Shown piece after piece: positions 57,253-64,000 of a stretch of 64,000 nucleotides of DNA (within the stretch, counting starts at the first letter, position 1; the number at the start of each line of letters is the position of its first letter). Source of the DNA: Salipaludibacillus agaradhaerens (GTDB lineage Bacteria; Bacillota; Bacilli; Bacillales; Salisediminibacteriaceae); assembly GCF_002019735.1 (NCBI RefSeq), contig NZ_KV917378.1, positions 1,762,869-1,826,868 on the forward strand. The letters run 5' to 3'. Under the pieces are notes generated by a model. That model was not told where the DNA came from, did no database searches, and saw only the letters and a program-made list of their open reading frames with translations. The translations under genes and the position numbers were made by a program.

Positions 57253-57372
57253 CACCTTCAATACAGAGAGAGGCTTTCCATGGGGCTCGTCTTCAACTAA
57301 CTCTGCCTTTGCAACGCTCAGGATAATGGATTTTCAGACCTCGCTTTTTCCCACAGGAGTCGCCATCTTTCG
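57253..57372 (-). repeat. Dispersed repeat family 3, diverged copy
   Basis: CAATACAGAGAGAGGCTTTCC, CTTCAACTAACTCTGCC and GCTTTTTCCCACAGGAGTCGCC match the ends of the family-3 repeat (GGCGACTCC... in minus orientation). No gene is seen from 57105 to 57621. Confidence 0.4.
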
Positions 57373-57526
57373 TTCCAATTCGTCGTTTATAATGACGATA
57401 ATATTCGTTTTATTGAGCGTAACATTGCATTATAAAATTTCAGTTATGTTTACTCCTTATTCTTTTATTTTCATTATACCTTTCATCAACACTAGCCTTT
57501 TTTCGATTCAAAAAAGCATATCATTT

Positions 57527-57566
57527 AATAACAAAAGAGCCTTGTAAAATAGGCTCTTTTGTTATT
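57527..57566 (-). terminator. Rho-independent terminator
   Basis: AATAACAAAAGAGCC pairs with GGCTCTTTTGTTATT (15-bp perfect stem) across TTGTAAAATA. Minus-strand direction, downstream of the LysM protein. Confidence 0.8.
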
Positions 57567-57621
57567 ACTATGTTATTCCTTATTCTTAAAGTACATGCCC
57601 TTACCTCGCCAGCCACATTTT

Positions 57622-60600
57622 TTACCGCAGTCCTGCTGCCCGTTCCACTTGTGCTTGGTGTTGCGCATTTGGTCTACCATCCACATGGCGGATACTGTTA
57701 GAGAAATGAATACAAAAGTGACCGGTTATGCCGTTGTTCGTAATAAATTGGACATCGTGAGGCATGAAGTCCATACTAGCCGCAAGTCTCCTTCCGTCTA
57801 CTTCTACGATAACGGCTCTCGGGGTCCAAGAAAATCCTCCCCAAATAGATTTTGCAATATTTGTATCTGTGACCGTTAACGTCTCACTGTCTGCATGGCC
57901 AGATCCCACTGTTCGTTTTATTTTAAAGCTTCGGCCGGTTTCAAAATCTGTTACAGTTGCTGTTTTTCCAATGGGAAACACATATTGAGCTTCAGTGAAC
58001 CAATCGAGAAATTCTCCATGGCGTGCACTGACAACTTCTTTAACCCCTATATGATGAACAGGGATAGTTAATTTTTGTCCGATTGAAAGGGAGCTATTCG
58101 CCGTTAAATTGTTGGTTCTCAGTAATTCTGTTTGGGGAATGCCATATTGAATACTTAAATTCCAAATATTATCTCCCGACACAACCGTATGTGTCGTGTA
58201 AGTGATCGTATTTACTCCCGTTTGGTTCGGGGCATTTTTACCATCTGGTATCGTGAGTGCTTGTCCGACTTGAAGCATGTCACTTGTTAAATGATTGGCA
58301 CTTCTTATGGAAGTAACTGTCACGCCAAATCGTGTTGCAATTTTAGATAGCGTATCACCTGACACAACTCTATACGTAAAGGTCGTTCTTTCCTCTGTTG
58401 GTGGAGGAGTCGTTTGACCATTAGGAACTGTTAGTACTTGACCTATTCGCAACACATCGCTCGTCAAATTGTTCGCACTTCTCAACGCCTCTGTCGTCGT
58501 GCCGAAGCGCTTCGCTATGACTGACAAGCTATCTCCTGATACAACCGTGTACGTCGTCGTCCCTGTTCCTCCACTTGGCGGTGGCGCTGACGACGTCGTT
58601 CCTGGAATCACCAGACGCTGACCTACTTGCAACACATCACTCGTCAAGTTGTTCGCACTTCTCAACGCTTCTGTCGTCGTGCCGAAACGCTTCGCTATGA
58701 CCGACAGACTATCCCCGGATACGACTGTGTACGTCGTCCCTGTCGAACCGCTTGGGGGAGTCGTTGGGGACGTGGCTCCTGGAATCACCAGACGCTGACC
58801 TACTTGCAGCACATCGCTCGTCAAATTGTTCGCACTTCTTAGCGCTACTGTCGTCGTGCCGAAACGCTTCGCTATGACCGATAGACTATCCCCGGATACG
58901 ACTGTGTACGTCGTCCCTGTTGAACCGCTTGGGGGAGTCGACGTGGCTCCTGGAATCACCAGGCGTTGCCCGACTTGCAACACATCGCTCGTCAAGTTAT
59001 TCGCACTTCTCAACGCCTCTGTCGTCGTCCCGAAACGCTTCGCTATGACTGACAGACTATCCCCGGATACGACTGTGTACGTCGTCCCTGTCGAACCGCT
59101 TGGGGGAGTCGTTGGGGACGTGGCTCCTGGAATCACCAGACGCTGACCTACTTGCAGCACATCGCTCGTCAAGTTGTTCGCACTTCTCAACGCCTCTGTC
59201 GTCGTGCCGAAACGCTTCGCTATGACTGATAGACTATCTCCTGATACGACCGTGTACGTCGTCCCTGTTCCTCCGCTTGGCGGTGGCGCTGGCGACGTGG
59301 TTCCTGGGATCACGAGGCGCTGGCCTACTTGCAATACATCGCTCGTCAAGTTATTCCCACTTCTTAACGCTTCTGTCGTCGTCCCGAAACGTTTCGCTAT
59401 AACTGATAGGCTATCTCCTGATACGACCGTGTACGTCGTGCTTGTTGAGCCGCTTGGCGGTGGTGCTGGTGACGTGGCTCCTGGAATCACGAGGCGCTGA
59501 CCTACTTGTAACACATCGCTCGTCAAGTTGTTCGCATTTCTTAGCGCTACGGTCGTCGTTCCAAAACGCTTCGCTATGACTGACAAGCTATCTCCTGATA
59601 CGACCGTGTACGTCGTACTTGTTGAGCCACTTGGCGGTGGTGCTGGCGACGTCGTTCCTGGGATCACGAGGCGCTGACCTACTTGCAACACATCGCTCGT
59701 CAAGTTGTTTGCACTTCTTAACGCTACTGTCGTCGTGCCGAAACGTTTCGCTATAACTGACAAGCTATCTCCTGATACGACCGTGTATATGGAATCAATT
59801 ATTTGTGCCTGTGGAGAGGACGACGTAGGATTTTGTCCTGGTATGGTTAACGTTTGTCCTATCCGAATCGAATCTGACGTTAAATGATTCGCAGTCCTGA
59901 GGGCTTCTGTCGTTATGCCGAAACGTTTAGCGATAAGTGATAAACTATCGCCTGACACGACGGTATACGTACTTTGCTGAGCACTCCCATTTGCAATCGG
60001 TGTGGCTGATGGCTCTTTCTCAGGGCCAGGTGATGTTTCTGGTACGGTAGTACTTATTATAATTGGAATAATTAAGGATTGGCCCGTTCGAATGTTATCA
60101 CCTGATAGCTTGTTCGCTTGACGAATAGCGTCCGCTGTTATCTTATAATCCCTCGCCACTACAGATAGAGATTCTCCAGCTTGTACAGTATGGAAGGCTT
60201 GAGGAAGTACCAGACGTTGATTTGGTTCAATAGCGTCTGACTTTAATCCATTGGCTCTTTTAATTGTGTCTACCGATATATTATAAGCTCGTGAAATAAG
60301 CCAGAGAGTATCATCCTGTTTTACGTGATAATAAATAGAACCTGTCTCTACAGATTGTGTTGTTGCTGCCGAGACAGTCTTATTATCAAATAACGGAATG
60401 GATGAAAATAACATCCCCCCGACCATCACTTTAACAATTGTTACTTTTAAAGAAGGGTATTTGCTTCTAGCTAGCTGTCTCACATTAACCATAAAATCTT
60501 GTCTTACTTCCGGTGTACTACCAAGCTCTTTAGCAAACTCTGTTAACTGTCCGTCTAAATGAATGATTAAAGCGTATTGTGACGCCTCTGCGTTTAACGC

Positions 60601-60624
60601 TCGTATCTCATGTCTAAAGGTCAC
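57622..60624 (-). CDS. Multi-LysM cell-wall-binding protein with 13 LysM modules
   Basis: A 1000-residue surface protein. The first 60 residues (SQYALIIHLDGQLTEF) are soluble, then a membrane segment or signal (about 61-82, ends SAATT). Thirteen LysM modules follow (about 97-870), joined by Thr/Ser/Pro-Gly linkers; modules 4-11 are almost identical (YTVVSGDSLSVIAKRFGTTT). The last 130 residues, with MDFMPHDVQF and TGHFCIHFSNS, form a conserved C-terminal domain of unknown role. It should bind peptidoglycan outside the membrane. GTG start with AAAGGAG 8 nt upstream. Confidence 0.88.
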   Translation of the reverse strand: MTFRHEIRALNAEASQYALIIHLDGQLTEFAKELGSTPEVRQDFMVNVRQLARSKYPSLKVTIVKVMVGGMLFSSIPLFDNKTVSAATTQSVETGSIYYHVKQDDTLWLISRAYNISVDTIKRANGLKSDAIEPNQRLVLPQAFHTVQAGESLSVVARDYKITADAIRQANKLSGDNIRTGQSLIIPIIISTTVPETSPGPEKEPSATPIANGSAQQSTYTVVSGDSLSLIAKRFGITTEALRTANHLTSDSIRIGQTLTIPGQNPTSSSPQAQIIDSIYTVVSGDSLSVIAKRFGTTTVALRSANNLTSDVLQVGQRLVIPGTTSPAPPPSGSTSTTYTVVSGDSLSVIAKRFGTTTVALRNANNLTSDVLQVGQRLVIPGATSPAPPPSGSTSTTYTVVSGDSLSVIAKRFGTTTEALRSGNNLTSDVLQVGQRLVIPGTTSPAPPPSGGTGTTYTVVSGDSLSVIAKRFGTTTEALRSANNLTSDVLQVGQRLVIPGATSPTTPPSGSTGTTYTVVSGDSLSVIAKRFGTTTEALRSANNLTSDVLQVGQRLVIPGATSTPPSGSTGTTYTVVSGDSLSVIAKRFGTTTVALRSANNLTSDVLQVGQRLVIPGATSPTTPPSGSTGTTYTVVSGDSLSVIAKRFGTTTEALRSANNLTSDVLQVGQRLVIPGTTSSAPPPSGGTGTTTYTVVSGDSLSVIAKRFGTTTEALRSANNLTSDVLRIGQVLTVPNGQTTPPPTEERTTFTYRVVSGDTLSKIATRFGVTVTSIRSANHLTSDMLQVGQALTIPDGKNAPNQTGVNTITYTTHTVVSGDNIWNLSIQYGIPQTELLRTNNLTANSSLSIGQKLTIPVHHIGVKEVVSARHGEFLDWFTEAQYVFPIGKTATVTDFETGRSFKIKRTVGSGHADSETLTVTDTNIAKSIWGGFSWTPRAVIVEVDGRRLAASMDFMPHDVQFITNNGITGHFCIHFSNSIRHVDGRPNAQHQAQVERAAGLR
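58450..59790 (-). repeat. Tandem LysM-coding repeats
   Basis: About eight direct repeats of roughly 165-177 bp, each coding for one LysM module plus its Pro/Ser/Thr-rich linker. They are almost identical at the DNA level, with linkers differing in length (for instance PAPPPSG, PTTPPSG or TPPSG). Such arrays can expand or contract by slippage or recombination. Confidence 0.85.
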
Positions 60625-61079
60625 TTTTTCATCTCCTTTACTGTGACTTGTCTATCAGTGAATCTCCTTTTTCTTTTACAGTTTTCTTCTTAAAAGGAGA
60701 ATACATACGACTTTTTAGACAAAGATATTATTTTTCCACTAGCATTTGATATTTTTTCTTACACGTTTTTTTAATTACGATAATTTCGGTCCTCTAAAAC
60801 TATTACTTTTAACCTAAAAAAGACCCATACACTATCCCCCTATAATACATAAACTTTCAAACCTTCTATCATTTTTACTGAAGACAAATAAAACTATATT
60901 ACTGATTTTTTAAATGATCTATCCTATCCCCCTTCAGAAAGTACCTTCAATGTTCCATTTTTCCTACTTTTTGAAAATATATTCAAATTATGTTCTCTAA
61001 CCTATATACTAGGGAGTGATTATTTTCGATGACCTAAAAATGAGATGGGCTTTCTGACTTCATATGACATCAGTTTAGT
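60625..61079. other. Divergent intergenic region; promoter candidate for the AbgT gene
   Basis: An AT-rich gap between divergent genes. TTCAAA (60982-60987), a 17-bp spacer and TATACT (61005-61010) make a plausible sigma-A promoter for the transporter gene. Nothing else was recognised. Confidence 0.45.
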
Positions 61080-61097
61080 ATGAAAGGGGTTTTTAGA

Positions 61098-62618
61098 TTG
61101 GAGAAAAAACGTAAAGGGTTATTTCAAAAGTTCCTTGATATAGTTGAAACAACGGGGAATAAACTTCCTCATCCGGTCACATTATTTGCTATTTTAGCTG
61201 TAGTTGTGATCATCCTATCAGGTATTATTTCAAGTTTTGGGATCAGTGTAGAGCATCCAGGCGAAGAAGGTACAATTGTCGAAGTCACCAACTTAATGAG
61301 CACTGAAGGCTTGCAATATGTGTTCTCAAGTATGGTCGATAACTTCATTGGATTTGCACCACTCGGGGTTGTTTTAGCTACGATGTTAGGGATCGGACTA
61401 GCTGAGCGAACGGGATTAATTAGTGCGTGTTTACGTGGGTTTGTTCTTTCCATACCTCGCGTGTTAATCACGGCAGGGCTTGTCTTTGCAGGTATTATGT
61501 CAAGTGTGGCTTCTGATGCTGGTTATGTTGTGTTGCCCCCACTAGGCGCTGTCATTTTTGCAGCAATCGGTCGGCACCCGTTAGCAGGACTGGCTGCTGC
61601 GTTCGCTGGTGTATCAGCCGGGTTCAGTGCCAACTTGTTCCTCTCAGCTACAGACCCCATGCTTGGTGAATTAACCATATCTGCAGCTGCTATTATTGAT
61701 CCAGCATACGCAGAAGGCATGAACATTGCCATGAACTATTACTTTATCATCGTGTCAGTATTTTTATTAACTATAGTAGGAGCATGGGTGACAGAGCGCC
61801 TCGTCGAACCTCGACTAGGCGACTATAAAGGGGATTATCGTGAAAAGCTTACAGGATTGGATGCTACTGAGAAAAAAGGCCTCATTTGGGCCGGCATTGC
61901 TTTTCTAATCGGTGCCATTTTATTCGCATTAACGATTGTCCCGGCAAATGGGCCACTACGCGCTGAAGATGGCGGGATTGTTCAATCACCATTTATGAGT
62001 TCACTCGTTCCGATCATTATGATCATGTTTTTTATCCCAGGACTTGTCTATGGTCTTGTCACACGTAACATTAAAAATGATAAGGATGTGGCCAATCAAT
62101 TATCAGATACGATGGCTTCCATGGGGATGTTTATCGTGCTTGCATTTACCGCAGGTCAGTTTGTGGCCTATTTTGCCGAAACAAACATGGGACTTGTCCT
62201 CGGTGTCTATGGGGCTGAAGCACTTGAAGCTGCTAATTTAACAGGGATTCCACTAATACTCGGTTTTATTCTCGTGGCAGGGTTCATTAACTTATTTATC
62301 GGAAGTGCTTCAGCGAAATGGGCGATGATGGCGCCTGTGTTTGTGCCAATTATGATGCAGCTCGGTTACTCACCGGAATTGACACAAATGGCTTATCGCG
62401 TCGCTGACTCAACGACGAATATTATCTCACCATTAATGACATATTATGCCCTTATTATTGCTTTTGCCCAGAAATATGATAAAAAACTAGGGATTGGAAC
62501 GCTCATATCGGTTATGTTCCCTTATACGGTCCTCTTTACAATCGCTTGGACAGTGATGTTAATTCTTTGGATGTACCTCGGTATTGATCTAGGACCAGGT
62601 TCACCTATTACGTACTAA
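61098..62618 (+). CDS. AbgT family transporter (p-aminobenzoyl-glutamate type)
   Basis: A 506-residue membrane protein with about 11-13 hydrophobic segments, matching the AbgT family: TGNKLPHPVTLFAIL at the N-terminus, VASDAGYVVLPPLGAVIF, SATDPML, and MAYRVADSTTNIISPLM. AbgT proteins import p-aminobenzoyl-glutamate or export sulfonamides and related aryl compounds. I start at TTG 61098, because AAAGGGG ends 8 nt upstream; the ATG at 61080 has no site and lies inside it. A clear terminator follows. Confidence 0.88.
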   Translation: MEKKRKGLFQKFLDIVETTGNKLPHPVTLFAILAVVVIILSGIISSFGISVEHPGEEGTIVEVTNLMSTEGLQYVFSSMVDNFIGFAPLGVVLATMLGIGLAERTGLISACLRGFVLSIPRVLITAGLVFAGIMSSVASDAGYVVLPPLGAVIFAAIGRHPLAGLAAAFAGVSAGFSANLFLSATDPMLGELTISAAAIIDPAYAEGMNIAMNYYFIIVSVFLLTIVGAWVTERLVEPRLGDYKGDYREKLTGLDATEKKGLIWAGIAFLIGAILFALTIVPANGPLRAEDGGIVQSPFMSSLVPIIMIMFFIPGLVYGLVTRNIKNDKDVANQLSDTMASMGMFIVLAFTAGQFVAYFAETNMGLVLGVYGAEALEAANLTGIPLILGFILVAGFINLFIGSASAKWAMMAPVFVPIMMQLGYSPELTQMAYRVADSTTNIISPLMTYYALIIAFAQKYDKKLGIGTLISVMFPYTVLFTIAWTVMLILWMYLGIDLGPGSPITY

Positions 62619-62635
62619 CATTTCGGTTTGAAAGG

Positions 62636-62672
62636 AAGAAGGTTATCCCATTTTGGTGATAACCTTCTTTAT
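62636..62672 (+). terminator. Rho-independent terminator
   Basis: AAGAAGGTTATC pairs with GATAACCTTCTT, followed by TATAAT; it ends the AbgT gene. Confidence 0.8.
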
Positions 62673-62693
62673 AATGAGGCTGCTGACCTTGAA

Positions 62694-62830
62694 TTCAGCA
62701 GTAACTCCTCGATTTTCAGCATCAAACTCGATTATTTACGCAACTCTACTCGACTGTTCAGCATTAACCTTTCTTCTTTCAGCATCTACCCTGCTTTTTT
62801 ACGCAGCTCTCCTCAGTTTTCCAGCCACCT
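62694..62830 (+). repeat. CAGCA/ACGCA array, third copy, after the AbgT gene
   Basis: About six to seven units of 19-23 bp: TTCAGCA at 62694, TTTTCAGCA near 62711, TTTACGCA near 62733, TTCAGCA near 62756, TTTCAGCA near 62776, TTTTTTACGCA near 62795, TTTTCCAGCCA near 62818. The same 2:1 pattern of CAGCA and ACGCA units as beside the NERD gene, but not associated with NERD here. Confidence 0.6.
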
Positions 62831-62859
62831 TCCGTAACTTTTGAGTGCTTCTCTCTTTA

Positions 62860-63642
62860 TTAACCAAATTGATGACCAAAAATATTTAAATAGCCGAGAG
62901 AATAGGAGACGAAAATGACGAGAAAGAAGACGCCTACAATGCCGCCAAAAAATATCCAATCCTTTTTTCCTACTGTCATATAATGATAATGCGTCCTATC
63001 AGTCGAGCCAGTAAAGCCTTTCGATTCCATCGCAATCGCAACCCGTTCAGCTTTGCGAATGGCATTGGCCATCAACGGAATGGCATAGCGACGAAATTGA
63101 TTAATACGTCCCTTAATCCCTTTAGCTCTTCCCACACCACGGATGCGGTGCGCTTGTTTTAACACTTCAAATTCATGTTTAAAGGTGGGCAAAAAACGAT
63201 AGCCGGCAAGTATGCCATACGTCAGCTTAGGCGGCAACTTGAATTGTTGCATCAAACTAAGCATAAATGCGGTAGAATCTGTCGTTAGAACAAACAATAA
63301 TGATAAAGCAACAAAGCAAAGGGAACGAAGTGCAAGGCTGATCCCAACCATGACACCTCCTGTCGTTACTTCAAACCATAAAAATTCAAATAATAAGGCA
63401 CCATCACTGAACCCATCACTCGTATATAGCACCGTCATCCAAGCAAACCCTAACGCCAGAAAAACAAATGGAGAAAACACAAGCAGCCATTTTTTTAACG
63501 GAATATCACTAAATAAAAACGTAACCGTGATAATAAATAGTAAGTAAGCAAGCGGAGTGAAAATATCAAAACTAAAACTCAGCAGGACACCAGGAATGAG
63601 AATTGCCGTCATTTTAATCGCTGGATTTACCGATGAAATCAT
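62860..63642 (-). CDS. Energy-coupling factor transporter transmembrane protein EcfT
   Basis: A 260-residue CbiQ/EcfT-type protein with several hydrophobic segments ([37 protein letters not shown] and others). The conserved cytoplasmic coupling motifs are [12 protein letters not shown] and [16 protein letters not shown] (A-R-G type), which bind the ATPase subunits. It is the scaffold of an ECF importer for vitamins or metal ions. ATG 63642 overlaps the stop of the upstream ATPase gene (ATGA); a longer reading to 63726 has no site. The substrate subunit is outside the window. Confidence 0.88.
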   Translation of the reverse strand: MISSVNPAIKMTAILIPGVLLSFSFDIFTPLAYLLFIITVTFLFSDIPLKKWLLVFSPFVFLALGFAWMTVLYTSDGFSDGALLFEFLWFEVTTGGVMVGISLALRSLCFVALSLLFVLTTDSTAFMLSLMQQFKLPPKLTYGILAGYRFLPTFKHEFEVLKQAHRIRGVGRAKGIKGRINQFRRYAIPLMANAIRKAERVAIAMESKGFTGSTDRTHYHYMTVGKKDWIFFGGIVGVFFLVIFVSYSLGYLNIFGHQFG

Positions 63643-64000
63643 ATGACTTCCCCTGCTTTCACTTGCTTTTGCAAACGATGCGGAAGCCGCAGCCGTGCGC
63701 GATAGACGAGCTCGTGATCTGACCATAGCTCTGCTGGTATCCCTTGAAACGCTAGCCGTCCCTCATCCAATACGATAACCCGCTCACTATACATATCCAC
63801 TAGATTCATATCATGTGTCACAAAAACAATCGTCGTTCCGTTTGCTTTCAAATCGAGGATAATTTTCATTAATTCAGTGGTTGTATGGGCATCTTGACCG
63901 AATGTCGGTTCATCAAATAACAACAGCTCAGGTGTCTCATCAAGCATCGTAGCCACACTTAAACGCCTTTTTTGACCGCCACTCAAGGAAAAAGGATTGT
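63639..64000 (-). CDS. Energy-coupling factor ATPase (partial, N-terminus outside window)
   Basis: The last 120 residues of an ABC ATPase: signature LSGGQKRR, Walker [13 protein letters not shown], and the H-loop [14 protein letters not shown]. The frame remains open at the window edge, so the Walker A part lies outside. It is the ATPase of the ECF importer whose EcfT gene overlaps it by 4 bp. The C-terminus [13 protein letters not shown] is reminiscent of the second domain of double-ATPase proteins such as YkoD, but the total length is not visible. Confidence 0.85.
   Translation of the reverse strand, partial: NPFSLSGGQKRRLSVATMLDETPELLLFDEPTFGQDAHTTTELMKIILDLKANGTTIVFVTHDMNLVDMYSERVIVLDEGRLAFQGIPAELWSDHELVYRARLRLPHRLQKQVKAGEVI

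Noticed and set aside
57326-57547. A 73-residue hydrophobic plus-strand ORF
   Set aside because: It lies across a family-3 repeat and the terminator of the LysM gene and has no ribosome binding site; unlikely to be real.
58627-59887. Several plus-strand ORFs opposite the LysM gene
   Set aside because: They repeat the same antisense peptide (VVVPKRFAMTDRLSPDTT) because of the tandem LysM repeats, have no ribosome binding sites, and are shadows.

Overview
This is a 64 kb chromosomal stretch from a low-GC Gram-positive bacterium of the Bacillaceae. The evidence is the block yerA-yerB-yerC, pcrB-pcrA-ligA-camS and gatCAB with dgkB and yfmL/yfmM nearby (all syntenic or near-syntenic in Bacillus subtilis), AGGAGG-type ribosome binding sites in front of nearly every gene, common TTG/GTG starts, and dispersed intergenic repeats of the kind seen in alkaliphilic and halotolerant bacilli. 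A species cannot be named from the sequence alone. No rRNA, tRNA, prophage or CRISPR array was seen.

Layout. 0-8.7 kb: two flavodoxin-fold reductases, a LysM/L,D-transpeptidase, an ABC1/UbiB kinase-like protein, and a minus-strand run of small genes (VOC, FusB-like EF-G-binding protein, CD3324-like, DUF488, LOG, nucleotidyltransferase). 8.9-12.3 kb: a four-gene operon of ABC ATPase, permease, histidine kinase and NarL-type regulator, resembling B. subtilis yvfRSTU, preceded by a palindromic operator. 12.6-17.6 kb: a GNAT gene coupled to a DUF4269 gene that needs a -1 frameshift at A AAA AAG, DUF5665/DUF948 envelope proteins, a truncated haemoglobin under an Fnr-like box, and a second ABC exporter. 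18-31 kb: a Fur-box-controlled siderophore-binding lipoprotein, an HD hydrolase, a small-RNA candidate before a pirin gene, a GH127 arabinofuranosidase with a divergent AraC regulator, and yfmL/yfmM. 31-38.6 kb: dgkB, a CgeB-like glycosyltransferase, metabolic singletons and two small membrane proteins. 39-55 kb: the housekeeping block gatB-gatA-gatC, camS-ligA-pcrA-pcrB, purU, a NERD-domain gene, and yerC-yerB-yerA. 55-64 kb: a DUF2892 gene with an overlooked 50-residue membrane peptide, a Cys-rich pentapeptide-repeat protein, a 1000-residue protein with 13 LysM modules, an AbgT transporter, and the end of an ECF transporter operon that leaves the window.

The most unusual material is non-coding. 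(i) A roughly 100-150 bp hairpin-rich element flanked by TTTAT/ATAAA occurs three times; two copies cleanly split genes (a methyltransferase and a DinB-family gene). It looks like a non-autonomous IS200/IS605-type element. (ii) Arrays of short degenerate units (TTTTCAGCA / TTTTACGCA every 19-23 bp) flank the NERD gene on both sides, share a 93-bp near-identical core exactly 1300 bp apart, and appear a third time after the AbgT gene. (iii) A perfect sigma-A promoter and a perfect 17-bp-stem terminator bracket about 108 nt with no gene. (iv) purU has a long structured leader that I cannot assign to a known class.
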